Shown here one piece after another: positions 1 to 9,682 of a stretch of DNA of 64,000 nucleotides. Origin of the DNA: Thermodesulfovibrio sp. 3907-1M (lineage in GTDB: Bacteria; Nitrospirota; Thermodesulfovibrionia; Thermodesulfovibrionales; Thermodesulfovibrionaceae). Below the pieces are notes generated by a model. The model was not told the DNA's origin, searched no databases, and saw only the letters and a list, made by a program, of their open reading frames with translations. The DNA is taken from NCBI RefSeq assembly GCF_040450955.1, contig NZ_CP144373.1:1871541-1935540 (forward strand). Direction: 5' to 3'. A program made the translations under genes and the position numbers. Position 1 is the first letter of the stretch, and every line of letters starts with the position of its first letter.

Positions 1-858
1 CCCCGTGGAAGGGTTATAGAAATCTTTGGACCTGAGTCTTCAGGGAAAACAACCCTTGCTCTTCATGCAATTGCAGAGGCTCAGAGACTTGGCGGTGTGG
101 CAGCATTTATAGATGCTGAGCATGCTCTTGATGTCAGTTACGCTTCAAAATTAGGTGTTGATGTGGAAAATTTGCTGATAAGCCAGCCTGATACAGGAGA
201 GCAGGCTCTGGAAGTAACAGAAACCCTTGTCCGAAGCGGAGCAGTTGACATTATTGTTATTGACTCAGTGGCTGCTCTTGTTCCAAAGGCTGAGATTGAA
301 GGAGAGATGGGTGACAGCCTTCCCGGGCTTCAGGCAAGACTTATGAGTCAGGCATTGAGAAAGCTTACAGCAGCCATATCAAAATCTCAAACAGTGGTAA
401 TATTTATAAATCAACTGAGACAGAAAATTGGAGTAATGTTTGGAAATCCAGAGACAACACCCGGTGGCACTGCTCTGAAATTTTATGCTTCAATGAGGCT
501 GGATATAAGAAAGACAGACACATTGAAGGAAGGGCAGGATACAACAGGTGGTAGAGTGAGAGTTAAAATCGTGAAAAATAAAGTAGCACCACCATTCAAA
601 GAAGCTCACTTTGATATCTACTTTAATGAAGGAATATCAAGGACAGGCGAGGTTCTTGATCTTGCAGTGGAAAAAGGAATTATTGAAAAATCCGGAGCAT
701 GGTACAACTACAACGGAGCAAGATTTGCCCAGGGCAGAGAAAATGCCAAGGAATATCTAAAAATTCATTCTGAAATCTTCAATGAAATTTACTCCAAAGT
801 TATGGATGCTTATGGATTAAAGCCAAAGGTTATGGAAGGTGAAAAAGCAGAACAATGA
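1..858 (+). CDS. recA: Recombinase RecA (5' end outside the window)
   Basis: RecA forms ATP-dependent filaments on single-stranded DNA for homologous recombination and triggers LexA-type self-cleavage. The reading frame is open from base 1, so the N-terminus is missing (about 58 residues compared with the usual ~345). Walker A GPESSGKT is at codons 10-17 of the visible part, the Walker B region reads [12 protein letters not shown], and the C-terminal part carries [10 protein letters not shown], typical of bacterial RecA. An internal GTG at 97 is not the start, because the Walker A motif lies upstream of it. The 3' end overlaps recX by 20 bases, so the two are probably cotranscribed. Family assignment is secure. 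Confidence 0.98.
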   Translation, partial: PRGRVIEIFGPESSGKTTLALHAIAEAQRLGGVAAFIDAEHALDVSYASKLGVDVENLLISQPDTGEQALEVTETLVRSGAVDIIVIDSVAALVPKAEIEGEMGDSLPGLQARLMSQALRKLTAAISKSQTVVIFINQLRQKIGVMFGNPETTPGGTALKFYASMRLDIRKTDTLKEGQDTTGGRVRVKIVKNKVAPPFKEAHFDIYFNEGISRTGEVLDLAVEKGIIEKSGAWYNYNGARFAQGRENAKEYLKIHSEIFNEIYSKVMDAYGLKPKVMEGEKAEQ

Positions 859-1333
859 AGCAGTGAAGTATGCATTGAGGTTAATTACTAAAAAAGATAG
901 AACAGAGGCTGAATTAAGAGATAGACTTCACAGAAAAGGATTTTCTCAAATGGACATTGATGAGGCAGTTGCTTATCTAAAGCAGAATGGATTTATAGAT
1001 GACAGTAGATTTATCCAGAAAGCAGAAAAAATTGCACAGGACAGATTTCTAGGCAATATGGGTTTAAAAAACTACTTTGCAAAAAAAGGTATTGATAAAG
1101 AATTACTTGACAGTATCCCAGAGATAGAAGAATTTTCCCTTGCTCAGAAACTTATCCAGAGAAAAATTCATTTAATCAAGCATGACTCTTCAGAGAAAAA
1201 AAAGGTTAAAATAGCAGGATATCTTCTCAGAAGAGGATTTTCATGGGACACTATAAATAAATGCTTAAGTGAGAAATTCCCCGGAGACACAGAGTCTCCA
1301 GAGAATGACAATTTAAAGGAGGAACTGCAATGA
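839..1333 (+). CDS. recX: Regulatory protein RecX
   Basis: RecX binds the RecA filament and limits its extension and ATPase activity in the cytoplasm. The product is 164 residues with the helical RecX pattern: an N-terminal [20 protein letters not shown] stretch followed by [13 protein letters not shown], then two further three-helix repeats. The start is a GTG inside the recA 3' end, preceded by a purine-rich GGAAG. The stop codon overlaps the ATG of the next lipoprotein gene. Position directly after recA is the classical arrangement and supports the call. Confidence 0.93.
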   Translation: MKKQNNEAVKYALRLITKKDRTEAELRDRLHRKGFSQMDIDEAVAYLKQNGFIDDSRFIQKAEKIAQDRFLGNMGLKNYFAKKGIDKELLDSIPEIEEFSLAQKLIQRKIHLIKHDSSEKKKVKIAGYLLRRGFSWDTINKCLSEKFPGDTESPENDNLKEELQ

Positions 1334-1665
1334 GAGTTTTAATTGCTTTATTTATCGCATTATTTATCTTTGGATGTGCTTCTCAGGGTGTGAGATATAC
1401 CTATGATGAGATTAAAAACTATCCACCAGATATTCAGGAAAGAATTGCTAAAGGAGAGATAGCACTTGGAATGACAAAGGAGCAGGTAAGACTTTCATGG
1501 GGGAATCCTTCTTCGGTGAGGATTCTTACTCCTGAAAAAGGAAAGCAAAGAGAGGAATGGGTTTATTCTTCCTCTTTAGGGCTCTTAAAATCAAGGCTTA
1601 TTTTTGTTGATGGTAAGCTCACTTACATAATAAGCAATGAGCAGAGAATAATAGGTGAGGAGTAG
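1330..1665 (+). CDS. Small lipoprotein, BamE/SmpA-like
   Basis: The 111-residue product has a hydrophobic signal peptide ending in the lipobox IFGC, with Cys16 as the predicted lipidated residue. The mature part contains GMTKEQVRLSWGNPSSV, the helix-turn typical of the SmpA/OmlA (BamE-like) fold, followed by a short beta segment (EEWVY...). BamE-like proteins sit at the inner face of the outer membrane and help beta-barrel assembly, but this fold also occurs in unrelated small lipoproteins, so a specific role in the BAM complex is inference. The start overlaps the recX stop (ATGA), and alaS starts 3 bases after its stop. Confidence 0.75.
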   Translation: MRVLIALFIALFIFGCASQGVRYTYDEIKNYPPDIQERIAKGEIALGMTKEQVRLSWGNPSSVRILTPEKGKQREEWVYSSSLGLLKSRLIFVDGKLTYIISNEQRIIGEE

Positions 1666-1668
1666 TAA

Positions 1669-4290
1669 ATGCAAAGTTCTGAAATAAGGAATCTATTTCT
1701 GGAATACTTTGTCTCCCATGGACATGAACTTGTAAAGAGTTCTCCACTCATTCCTAAGGATGATCCATCGTTGTTATTTACAAATGCAGGCATGGTTCAG
1801 TTTAAAAGAGTTTTTCTTGGTGAAGAACAGAAACCTTACAGCAGAGCCACAAGCTGTCAGAAATGTATGCGTGCAGGCGGAAAACACAGTGATCTTGAAA
1901 ATGTTGGATTTACTGCAAGACATCATACTTTCTTTGAGATGCTTGGAAATTTTTCCTTTGGTGATTATTTTAAAAGGGAAGCAATAGTTTTTGCATGGGA
2001 GCTTTTAACAGAACATTTTAAACTACCGAAAGAAAAACTCTGGGTTTCAATCTATAAAGACGATGACGAGGCTGCATATATATGGGAGAAAGAGATAGGG
2101 ATTCCTTCAGATAAAATTGTTCGTTTAGGTGAAAAGGATAACTTCTGGCAGATGGGAGATACAGGACCCTGTGGACCATGCTCTGAGATAATAATTGATC
2201 AGGGAGAGGATTTTGGATGCGGAAAGCCTGACTGTTCAGTAGGTTGTGACTGTGACAGATTTCTTGAACTGTGGAATCTTGTTTTCATGCAGTACAACAA
2301 AGACGAAGAAGGAAAATTGACAGCTCTTCCAAAGCCAAGCATTGACACAGGAATGGGACTTGAAAGAATTACAGCAGTATTGCAGGGAAAGAAAACAAAT
2401 TTTGATACAGACCTTTTTCAGCCAATTATTTCTGAAGTTTGCTCTGTTTTAAATGTAAGTTACGGTAAAGAAAGGAAAACTGACATTTCAATAAAAGTTA
2501 TTGCAGACCACATCAGAGCTTCCACATTTTTGATAGCTGAAGGACTAATTCCTTCCAATGAAGGAAGAGGCTATGTCTTAAGAAGAATTATAAGAAGAGC
2601 ATTAAGACACATTAAGCTACTTCAGTATGATAGAGTGGCTTTTTATAAATTTGTTGAACCTGTTATTGTAACTCTTGGAACAGTTTATCCTGAGATTGTT
2701 TCTGAAAGAAAGAGAATTGAAAAGGTTATAAAAGTGGAGGAAGAAAGATTTCTTAGAAGTCTTGAAAGGGCGCAGCAGATTTTTGATGGAATTCTTGAAA
2801 ATCTTAAAAAATCAGGCTCAAAGGTTCTTCCTGGAGAAGAAATTTTCAGACTTTATGATACCTTTGGTTTGCCCTTTGACTTAATAAAGGAGATGGCAGA
2901 GGATTCTTGCTTGGAGCTTGATGAGATAGGCTTTCACAGACAGCTGAATAAACAGCGTGAGCGGGCAAGGGCAGCTTCAAAGGCTCAGGAAATCGGAGTA
3001 GATGAAGTATATAAAGAGTTAAGAAGCGGGGCTTATGAGTTTAAATTTACAGGTTACACTGATTATGAAGCAGAAACAAACATTCATTCCATCGTAAAAA
3101 ATGGAAAGACTGTAAAGATACTTGAAAAAGGTGAGGAAGGAGAAGTTTTTCTCTATGAAACACCCTTTTATGCAGAGTCAGGTGGACAGGTAGGAGATAC
3201 AGGAATAATAATTTCAGGTTCAGGTAAAGCAGAGGTTTTTGATACCAAGAAGATAGCAGGACTTCACTGTCACAAAGTAAGAGTTATTGAAGGAAACATA
3301 ACAGAAGGTGACAAAGTTTTTGCAAAGATTGACATAGAAAGAAGAAAGGCAATTGCGAGAAATCATACAGCAACTCATCTTCTTCACACTGCCTTAAGAG
3401 CTGTTCTTGGTGAGCATGTAAAGCAGGCTGGAAGCCTTGTTGCACCAGACAGACTTCGTTTTGATTTTACCCATTTTGATGCCTTGAGTGATACGGAGTT
3501 ACAGGAAATTGAGAGCATTGTCAATGAGAAAATAGTTGAAAATTTACCCGTCATAGTAGAGATAAAGTCCCTTAATGAGGCTTTGAATGAGGGTGTTATA
3601 GCCCTTTTTGAAGATAAATATGAAGATACTGTTAGAGTTGTAAAAATTCTCGGATTCAGTAAAGAACTCTGCGGTGGCACTCACTGTAAATCTACTGGTG
3701 AAATAGGAAGTTTTTATATTGTTTCAGAAGGCTCTGTTGCCTCAGGAATCAGGAGAGTTGAAGCTGTTACAGGGCTCCATGCCTTTGAATATGCTAACAG
3801 GTATAGAGAGCAGATAAGAAATATCTCCCAGATTCTTAAATCAGCAGAACCTGTACAAGCAGTAGAAAGACTTATCAGTGAATTAAAGGCAAAGCAACAG
3901 GAAATTGAAGCCTTAAAGGAGAAACTAATCAGTCAGAATATTGATGAATTTGTAAAACAGGCAAGAGAAATAGACGGAGTTAAAGCCTTGGCAATAAAAC
4001 TTGAAGGCGTTGATACAAAATCCTTAAGAACACTTTCAGACAAACTTAGAGAGAGACTCCATCCAGCAGTAATTTTAGTTGCATCAAAGACTGATGGGCA
4101 GGGAATTCTGCTTCTTTCAGTTACAAAAGATGCCACAGCTAAATATGATGCTGGTAAACTCTTAAAAAACATAACTCAGGCTGTTGGTGGTAAGGGTGGA
4201 GGAAGGGCTGATTCTGCTCAGGGTGGGTGTCCTGATGCTGCAAGCATTGACAAAGCAGTAGAAGTATTTTATGAATTAATTAAAAAATAA
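1669..4290 (+). CDS. alaS: Alanyl-tRNA synthetase
   Basis: Charges tRNA-Ala with alanine in the cytoplasm. At 873 residues it is full length. The class II catalytic domain is N-terminal (TNAGMVQFK..., RATSCQKCMR, GMGLERI). The editing domain has the zinc-binding HTATH motif at about residue 566 and CGGTH at about 668. The C-terminal DHHA1 part ends with GGKGGGR and AQGG. The start follows the lipoprotein stop closely, within the recA-recX-alaS series common in many bacteria. No irregularities seen. Confidence 0.98.
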   Translation: MQSSEIRNLFLEYFVSHGHELVKSSPLIPKDDPSLLFTNAGMVQFKRVFLGEEQKPYSRATSCQKCMRAGGKHSDLENVGFTARHHTFFEMLGNFSFGDYFKREAIVFAWELLTEHFKLPKEKLWVSIYKDDDEAAYIWEKEIGIPSDKIVRLGEKDNFWQMGDTGPCGPCSEIIIDQGEDFGCGKPDCSVGCDCDRFLELWNLVFMQYNKDEEGKLTALPKPSIDTGMGLERITAVLQGKKTNFDTDLFQPIISEVCSVLNVSYGKERKTDISIKVIADHIRASTFLIAEGLIPSNEGRGYVLRRIIRRALRHIKLLQYDRVAFYKFVEPVIVTLGTVYPEIVSERKRIEKVIKVEEERFLRSLERAQQIFDGILENLKKSGSKVLPGEEIFRLYDTFGLPFDLIKEMAEDSCLELDEIGFHRQLNKQRERARAASKAQEIGVDEVYKELRSGAYEFKFTGYTDYEAETNIHSIVKNGKTVKILEKGEEGEVFLYETPFYAESGGQVGDTGIIISGSGKAEVFDTKKIAGLHCHKVRVIEGNITEGDKVFAKIDIERRKAIARNHTATHLLHTALRAVLGEHVKQAGSLVAPDRLRFDFTHFDALSDTELQEIESIVNEKIVENLPVIVEIKSLNEALNEGVIALFEDKYEDTVRVVKILGFSKELCGGTHCKSTGEIGSFYIVSEGSVASGIRRVEAVTGLHAFEYANRYREQIRNISQILKSAEPVQAVERLISELKAKQQEIEALKEKLISQNIDEFVKQAREIDGVKALAIKLEGVDTKSLRTLSDKLRERLHPAVILVASKTDGQGILLLSVTKDATAKYDAGKLLKNITQAVGGKGGGRADSAQGGCPDAASIDKAVEVFYELIKK

Positions 4291-4302
4291 CAGGAGGGAA
4301 GA

Positions 4303-4611
4303 ATGTTTCAGGATTTATTTAAAAATATGATTTTTGCCTGTCTTGGAATGCAGGAGATACTTAAAGAATTTCTCAATGATCTTGTAAAAAAAGGAAAGAT
4401 GAGCGAGTCTGAGGCTGCAAAGATAGTTAATGAATTCATCTCAAAATCTGAGGAAGCAAAGGAGGGCTTTAAAGAGAGCTTTAAAGAGATGATTCAGAAA
4501 ACACTTCAGGGAATGAACTTAGCCACAAAAGACGAGATTGAAAACCTGAAATCTCTCATAAATGAAATGAATCTAAGGATTACAAAGATTGAAGAAAAAT
4601 TGAAAGAATAA
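4303..4611 (+). CDS. Small coiled-coil protein, phasin-like
   Basis: A 102-residue, helix-rich and highly charged protein. After a short hydrophobic stretch (residues 8-20) comes a region with KKGKMSESEA, then a C-terminal coiled coil (ATKDEIENLKSLINEMNLRI). This layout resembles the short phasin-like or polyhydroxyalkanoate granule regulator-like family found in many Deltaproteobacteria and Nitrospirae. No PHA synthesis gene is visible in the window, so a granule role is not supported. The start has a good ribosome site (AGGAGGGAAG) 12 bases after the alaS stop, so it is cotranscribed. Function unknown. Confidence 0.6.
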   Translation: MFQDLFKNMIFACLGMQEILKEFLNDLVKKGKMSESEAAKIVNEFISKSEEAKEGFKESFKEMIQKTLQGMNLATKDEIENLKSLINEMNLRITKIEEKLKE

Positions 4612-4624
4612 TTGAAAATCTATT

Positions 4625-5995
4625 ATGGATAAAGCCAAGGTTTTAAGAGAGATTCCCTCAGTTGACAGAATTTTGAAAAATGAAAAAATAAAAGCTCTCC
4701 TCAAAGATTACTCTTACTCAATGGTCAGAGAATCAGTAAGGAATGTTATTGATAGTTTGAGGACTAAGGTTTTGAAAGGCAGTTTTTCAGAAATTAATGA
4801 AGAAAGCTTAATTGAAGAGATAAAGAACTCCTTGAATAAAAGGTATTCTCTTCAGCCTGTCATAAATGCAACAGGAGTGGTGATTCACACAAACCTTGGA
4901 AGAGCGATACTTCCACAAGAGGCAATCAAGCATGTTGTGGAGATTGCTCAGAGTTATTCAAATCTTGAGTATGACCTTGAGATGGGTAAAAGAGGAAAAA
5001 GATATGCTCACATTATTGATGCTGTGAAAAAGATTGTGAATGTAGAGGCAGCAGTAGTTGTAAATAACAATGCAGGTGCGGTTTTCCTGTCTCTTAATAC
5101 ACTTGCTCATGGTAAAGAGGTAGTTGTTTCTCGTGGAGAATTGGTTGAAATAGGAGGTTCTTTCAGGATTCCTGATGTTATGGCTCAATCAGGCGCCATC
5201 TTAAGGGAAGTGGGAACAACAAATAAAACCAGATTAAGCGATTATGAAAGAGCAATAAATGAAAATACAGCTCTGTTACTTAAAGTGCACAGATCAAACT
5301 TCAAGATTACAGGCTTTACCGAAGAAGTTTCAGTAAAAGAGCTCTGTGAACTTGGAAAACAGAGAGGCATTCCAGTAATGGTTGATCTCGGCAGTGGATG
5401 TTTTATTGATCTAAAAAAATACGGATTCTATGGAGAACCTTCAGTTCAGGAAGTGGTAGATGAAGGAGCTGATATTGTTACTTTCAGTGGGGATAAACTT
5501 CTCGGAGGAGCTCAGGCAGGATTTATAATTGGCAGATCTGCGATTATTGAGAGAATATCAAAAAATCCTCTTATGAGGGCATTAAGAGTTGACAAACTCA
5601 CTCTTTCAGCTCTTGAGGCAACTTTAATGCTTTATCTTGACGAAAAAGAAGCCATTGAAAAAATTCCCACACTGAGAATGATTCTTGAACCACCGGAAAA
5701 AATCAAAAAAAGAGCAGCTAAGATATTAAAAATGTTTAAAAAACACGGGATTGAGGCAATGCTCAGAGAAGATGTATCAATGCCAGGAGGAGGTTCACTT
5801 CCTGAAAGTGGAGTTAGAACATATGTTGTTGCTATTAAGACAGATAAGCCTGATGAATTCTCAGAAAAATTAAGACAAACTCAGCCTCCGGTTATTGGGA
5901 GAATAAAGGACGATTTTGTTATTTTTGACGCGAGAACCATACAGGAAAGAGAGATTCCATTACTTGTGAAAGCTGTAAAACAAATCATGGAATAA
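4625..5995 (+). CDS. selA: L-seryl-tRNA(Sec) selenium transferase SelA
   Basis: Converts Ser-tRNA(Sec) to selenocysteinyl-tRNA(Sec) using selenophosphate and PLP, the bacterial route to selenocysteine. The 456-residue product is full length: N-terminal helical tRNA-binding part, then [22 protein letters not shown], and the PLP lysine in [11 protein letters not shown] (Lys291 by position), with the C-terminal small domain ending near RTIQEREI. Its presence shows that the organism makes selenocysteine, which matters for the UGA-interrupted mvhA at 59.6 kb. No selB, selC or selD is seen here. The ribosome site before the ATG is weak. It lies between the phasin-like gene and dgt. Confidence 0.96.
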   Translation: MDKAKVLREIPSVDRILKNEKIKALLKDYSYSMVRESVRNVIDSLRTKVLKGSFSEINEESLIEEIKNSLNKRYSLQPVINATGVVIHTNLGRAILPQEAIKHVVEIAQSYSNLEYDLEMGKRGKRYAHIIDAVKKIVNVEAAVVVNNNAGAVFLSLNTLAHGKEVVVSRGELVEIGGSFRIPDVMAQSGAILREVGTTNKTRLSDYERAINENTALLLKVHRSNFKITGFTEEVSVKELCELGKQRGIPVMVDLGSGCFIDLKKYGFYGEPSVQEVVDEGADIVTFSGDKLLGGAQAGFIIGRSAIIERISKNPLMRALRVDKLTLSALEATLMLYLDEKEAIEKIPTLRMILEPPEKIKKRAAKILKMFKKHGIEAMLREDVSMPGGGSLPESGVRTYVVAIKTDKPDEFSEKLRQTQPPVIGRIKDDFVIFDARTIQEREIPLLVKAVKQIME

Positions 5996-6002
5996 TGCTT
6001 GT

Positions 6003-7022
6003 ATGAACCTTAGAAAACAATACGAGGAGATAGAAAAAACTGTTCTACATTCCAGAGCATGTTTAAGCTGTCAAACAAAGGGAAGGCTTAAGCCTGAACC
6101 AGAGGATGATATCAGAACACCTTTTCAGCGTGACAGAGACAGAATCATCCACAGCAAAGCTTTTCGTAGGCTGAAGCATAAAACTCAGGTTTTCTTTTCT
6201 CCTCAGGGTGACCACTACAGAACCAGACTTACTCATGTGCTTGAAGTCTCTCAAATAGCCAGAACAATTGCAAGAGCATTAAGACTTAATGAAGACCTTA
6301 CAGAAGCCATTGCACTTGGACATGATCTGGGGCATACTCCTTTTGGACATGCAGGAGAAGCAATTCTAAGAGAACTTCATCCAGGAGGATTTGAACACTA
6401 TGAGCAGAGCCTGAGAGTAGTTGATGTTCTTGAAAAAAATGGAGAAGGACTTAATCTTACTTTTGAGGTAAGGGACGGAATACTTAAACATTCAAAAGGT
6501 CGGGGAAGGATTTTAAGTGATGAGCCAGTTACTTTAGAAGGTCAGATTGTGAGAGTAGGAGATGTTATTGCCTATCTGAATCATGATATTGATGATGCAC
6601 TGAGAGCTGGAATTATCAAAAAAAGTGATATTCCGCAAAGGTTTTTAAAATTTTTTGGTGACAGGCACTCAAAAAGAATTGACAAAATGGTCAGAGATGT
6701 TATTTTTACGACTATAAAAGAAGACTATAAAAAAATTTCCATGTCTTCTGAAATGGAAGAAATGGTTTATGAGTTTAGGGATTTTCTCTTTGAAAAAGTT
6801 TATTACAATGAGAGGGTTATTCAGGAGTTTAAAAAGGCAAAAAGAATACTTGAAAGTCTTTATAATTATTATCTTGAGAATCCTCATGCAATAGATGCTC
6901 AAGCCCTTGAAGAAAAGGAACTTCACAGAAAAATATGTGATTTTATTGCAGGAATGACAGACAGATATGCCCTTTATACTTTTGAGAAAATATTTATACC
7001 AAGGAGCTGGGCAGTGCCGTGA
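6003..7022 (+). CDS. dgt: dGTP triphosphohydrolase-like HD protein
   Basis: Dgt-type HD phosphohydrolases cleave dNTPs to deoxynucleoside and triphosphate. The 339-residue product shows the family opening [19 protein letters not shown], the metal site histidine in [12 protein letters not shown], and the HD motif in [11 protein letters not shown]. At 339 residues it matches the shorter dGTPase-like subfamily rather than the ~505-residue E. coli Dgt, so exact substrate preference is open. An AATAAT box sits 6 bases before the ATG and there is no clear Shine-Dalgarno sequence. The stop overlaps the GTG of acpS. Confidence 0.9.
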   Translation: MNLRKQYEEIEKTVLHSRACLSCQTKGRLKPEPEDDIRTPFQRDRDRIIHSKAFRRLKHKTQVFFSPQGDHYRTRLTHVLEVSQIARTIARALRLNEDLTEAIALGHDLGHTPFGHAGEAILRELHPGGFEHYEQSLRVVDVLEKNGEGLNLTFEVRDGILKHSKGRGRILSDEPVTLEGQIVRVGDVIAYLNHDIDDALRAGIIKKSDIPQRFLKFFGDRHSKRIDKMVRDVIFTTIKEDYKKISMSSEMEEMVYEFRDFLFEKVYYNERVIQEFKKAKRILESLYNYYLENPHAIDAQALEEKELHRKICDFIAGMTDRYALYTFEKIFIPRSWAVP

Positions 7023-7360
7023 TTGAAGGGATTGGTGTTGATATTGTTTCTGTTGATAGAATAAAAAGAGTCTATGAAAGATTTGGAAGAAAGTTTTTAG
7101 ATAGAGTTTTTACTGAAGGAGAGATTGCTTATAGCTTTAGTTATTCAAATCCCTTTTGCCATCTTGCAGCTCGTTTTGCTGTAAAGGAAGCAGTGATTAA
7201 GGCACTGAAAAAGCCTTCAGGTTTAACTTTAAAGCATATTGAAGTAAAAAACAATTCTGATGGCTCACCAGAGGTTAAAATAGAGGGATTGAATAGGAAA
7301 ATTTTTGTATCCCTCTCTCATGAAAAAAAATACAGTGTAGCAATGGTCATTGTTATTTAG
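7019..7360 (+). CDS. acpS: Holo-[acyl-carrier-protein] synthase
   Basis: Transfers 4'-phosphopantetheine from CoA to the serine of acyl carrier protein, activating it for fatty-acid synthesis. The 113-residue product has the AcpS hallmarks [12 protein letters not shown] at the N-terminus (Mg-binding Asp) and [11 protein letters not shown] in the middle, with [13 protein letters not shown] near the C-terminus. The GTG start overlaps the dgt stop (GTGA), so translation is probably coupled. It is the last well-supported gene of this operon before a 361-base gap. Confidence 0.95.
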   Translation: MIEGIGVDIVSVDRIKRVYERFGRKFLDRVFTEGEIAYSFSYSNPFCHLAARFAVKEAVIKALKKPSGLTLKHIEVKNNSDGSPEVKIEGLNRKIFVSLSHEKKYSVAMVIVI

Positions 7361-7451
7361 CTTTATTTCCTCTGGAGAACTACACATATTTAAATTCAGG
7401 AGCAATTGCTCAGAAAGCACTAAAATTTAATTGCCACTACATATTTAAAGG

Positions 7452-7643
7452 TTGCAGAAAAAATCCTTGAGATTTTATGTCATTTGGAAATACTTAAGAG
7501 AAAAAGCTGACGAAGAAAGAGTAAAGCAGTTGCTTGAAAAATTTATAGGAGAGATTGAAGATGAAAGAAATAACTTCAAAGTAACTTCACGAGCTGAAGA
7601 AATCCTCTCAGGAAAGGCATTTAAAAAATTATGCAAGCCTTAA
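7452..7643 (+). CDS. Doubtful small reading frame, unknown
   Basis: A 63-codon frame starting with TTG, preceded by AAAGG but with no convincing ribosome site. The product is charged and helical (ends SGKAFKKLCKP) and I recognise no family. It could be a real small protein, a remnant of a lost gene, or chance. Its lysine- and glutamate-rich codon use resembles that of its neighbours, which is the only argument in its favour. Confidence 0.25.
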   Translation: MQKKSLRFYVIWKYLREKADEERVKQLLEKFIGEIEDERNNFKVTSRAEEILSGKAFKKLCKP

Positions 7644-7684
7644 AACTTCATGATAGACTGAGGCAGAGTTTCTCCTGGTATCAA

Positions 7685-7714
7685 ATGAAAAACTTAAAAT
7701 CTTCATGCTATAAT
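7685..7714 (+). promoter_or_regulatory. trpB promoter, probably leaderless
   Basis: A perfect -10 box TATAAT lies at 7709-7714, with a weak -35 candidate ATGAAA at 7685-7690 (18-base spacer). The -10 ends exactly 7 bases before the trpB ATG, so transcription should start at or next to the start codon. No Shine-Dalgarno sequence is present between. Confidence 0.6.
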
Positions 7715-7721
7715 ACTTTTC

Positions 7722-8909
7722 ATGGGCAAAAAAAGAGGATACTTTGGAGAATATGGAGGCTGTTTTGTTCCTGAAACCTTAATGCCAGCTCTTGAAGAGC
7801 TTGAGAGAGCTTTTCAAAGAGCAAAAAGAGATAAAAATTTTAATGCTGAATTTGAATCCTTGCTTAAAGACTATGTGGGTCGACCGACACCTCTTTACTT
7901 TGCCCGGAGATTAACGGAACATCTTGGTGGAGCAAAGATATATCTCAAAAGAGAAGACCTTGCCCATACAGGAGCTCACAAAATAAACAATGCTCTTGGG
8001 CAGGCACTTCTTGCCAGTAGATTAATGAAAAAGCAAAGAATTATTGCTGAAACAGGAGCAGGGCAACACGGTGTAGCCACTGCAACAGGTGCTGCTCTTG
8101 CAGGATTGAGCTGTGACATATACATGGGAACTGAGGATATAAGAAGGCAAAAGCTCAATGTCTTTAGAATGAATCTTCTCGGTGCAAGGGTTATTCCCGT
8201 TGATACAGGTTCAAAAACACTAAAGGATGCCATAAATGAAGCTTTAAGAGACTGGACAACAAATGTACGGACTACTCACTATGTTTTAGGCACTGTTTTT
8301 GGACCTCATCCATATCCACTTCTTGTTAGATACTTTCAGAGTGTTATTGGTAGAGAGGCAAAAAAGCAGATAATTCAGAAAGAAGGCAAACTTCCAGAGG
8401 TTTTAATTGCCTGCGTTGGAGGTGGCAGTAACTCCATAGGACTTTTCAGTGCTTTTTTAGACGATAAAGATGTAAAAATGATTGGCGTTGAAGCAGGAGG
8501 CAAGGGTATTGACACAGGGCTCCATGCAGCAAGATTTGCAGGTGGTGCGAAGGGAATTTTTCAGGGCTGCCTTAGCTATGTTCTTGAAAATAAAGATGGG
8601 AATATTCTTCAGACTCACTCTGTCAGTGCTGGACTTGATTATGCCTCTGTTGGTCCTGAACATGCCTATCTAAAAGATACAGGCAGAGTAACCTATACCT
8701 ATGCAACAGATGAAGAGGCTTTGCAGTCTTTTGAGCTTTTAAGCAGACTTGAAGGAATTATCCCTGCTTTGGAGTCTGCCCATGCAGTGGCTTTAGCAGT
8801 AAAGATTGCACCTAAGATGCCAAAAGATTCAGTAGTCATCGTAAACCTCTCTGGAAGAGGAGACAAGGATGTTCAGGAAGTAGCAAGGATAAAGGGAATT
8901 TCTTTATGA
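7722..8909 (+). CDS. trpB: Tryptophan synthase beta chain
   Basis: Condenses indole and serine to tryptophan with PLP, as the beta subunit of the alpha2-beta2 complex. The 395-residue product has the TrpB1 opening [13 protein letters not shown], the PLP lysine in HKINNALGQ (Lys87), the [12 protein letters not shown] loop, the phosphate-binding GGGSNSIG and the C-terminal NLSGRGDKD. The ATG lacks a Shine-Dalgarno sequence and lies 7 bases after a TATAAT box, suggesting a leaderless transcript. It overlaps trpA by 4 bases. No other trp genes are visible, so trpBA is separated from the rest of the pathway. Confidence 0.98.
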   Translation: MGKKRGYFGEYGGCFVPETLMPALEELERAFQRAKRDKNFNAEFESLLKDYVGRPTPLYFARRLTEHLGGAKIYLKREDLAHTGAHKINNALGQALLASRLMKKQRIIAETGAGQHGVATATGAALAGLSCDIYMGTEDIRRQKLNVFRMNLLGARVIPVDTGSKTLKDAINEALRDWTTNVRTTHYVLGTVFGPHPYPLLVRYFQSVIGREAKKQIIQKEGKLPEVLIACVGGGSNSIGLFSAFLDDKDVKMIGVEAGGKGIDTGLHAARFAGGAKGIFQGCLSYVLENKDGNILQTHSVSAGLDYASVGPEHAYLKDTGRVTYTYATDEEALQSFELLSRLEGIIPALESAHAVALAVKIAPKMPKDSVVIVNLSGRGDKDVQEVARIKGISL

Positions 8910-9682
8910 AAGGGTTTGCTGTAAGAGGAAAGCTTGAATATATAAAAAAACAGGGTAAAAAAGCATTTATACCCTATATCATGGCAGGAGATCCCAGCCT
9001 TGATGAAACTGCAAAAAGGCTAAAACTTTTACATGAGGCAGGTGCTGATCTTATTGAGCTTGGTGTGCCCTTTACAGATCCCCTTGCTGACGGACCAACA
9101 ATACAGAGAGCAGCAGAAAGAGCATTAAACTCTGGAACAACTTTAAGAAAAATAATCAGTTTCTTACATGATTTCAAAGGAAGTATAGATACACCAATAA
9201 TTCTGATGACCTATCTAAATCCTGTTTTCTGCTACGGGATAGAAAAGTTTTTTCATGATGCCAGTGAAGCAAATGTAGCAGGAGTAATTTTCCCTGACCT
9301 TACAGTGGAAGAATCAGACAGTTACAGAGATTTTGCCAAAGCATATGGTATTGATACGATTTTCCTCGTAGCACCAACATCAACTCCTCAAAGAGTTAAA
9401 AAAGTTGTAAGGTCCTCAACTGGATTTGTTTACTATGTCTCAATAACAGGCATAACAGGCACTGAACTTAGACTTGAAAGCACCTTCAATGAGCATATAA
9501 ATTTCGTTAAAAGTTTTGGGAAACCTGTTTGCGTTGGCTTTGGAGTAAGTACCCCTCAAGAAGCTAAATATGTAGCCAAATTTGCTGATGGAGTAATTGT
9601 GGGAAGCGCCATTGTAAAAATTTTCCATGAAGCACCTGAAAGGGCTTATGAGTTTATTAAATCACTTAGAGAGGCAGTGTAA
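8906..9682 (+). CDS. trpA: Tryptophan synthase alpha chain
   Basis: Cleaves indole-3-glycerol phosphate to indole and glyceraldehyde 3-phosphate, passing indole to TrpB through the intersubunit tunnel. The 258-residue product is full length. It shows [11 protein letters not shown], the catalytic glutamate in [16 protein letters not shown], and [10 protein letters not shown] followed by the phosphate-binding [10 protein letters not shown] and GVIVGSAIV. It starts inside the trpB stop (ATGA) and its stop shares a base with the accD ATG, so trpB-trpA-accD-folC form one translationally coupled series, an order seen in many bacteria. Confidence 0.98.
   Translation: MKGFAVRGKLEYIKKQGKKAFIPYIMAGDPSLDETAKRLKLLHEAGADLIELGVPFTDPLADGPTIQRAAERALNSGTTLRKIISFLHDFKGSIDTPIILMTYLNPVFCYGIEKFFHDASEANVAGVIFPDLTVEESDSYRDFAKAYGIDTIFLVAPTSTPQRVKKVVRSSTGFVYYVSITGITGTELRLESTFNEHINFVKSFGKPVCVGFGVSTPQEAKYVAKFADGVIVGSAIVKIFHEAPERAYEFIKSLREAV

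Larger units (their letters stand above)
7361..7721. other. Intergenic stretch acpS-trpB
   Basis: These 361 bases hold one weak small reading frame (7452-7643) and the trpB promoter at the right end. Near 7400 there is a perfect 12-bp palindrome GAGCAATTGCTC, flanked by two near-identical copies of CTACATATTTAAA (one at about 7381 with CA inserted, one at about 7437). I see no tryptophan-rich leader peptide, T-box or rho-independent terminator. Confidence 0.6.

Noticed and set aside
7361..7721. Tryptophan leader peptide, T-box or attenuator for trpBA
   Set aside because: No tryptophan-rich short frame, specifier loop, or alternating hairpins with a U-run found; the TATAAT box directly at the ATG leaves no room for a leader.
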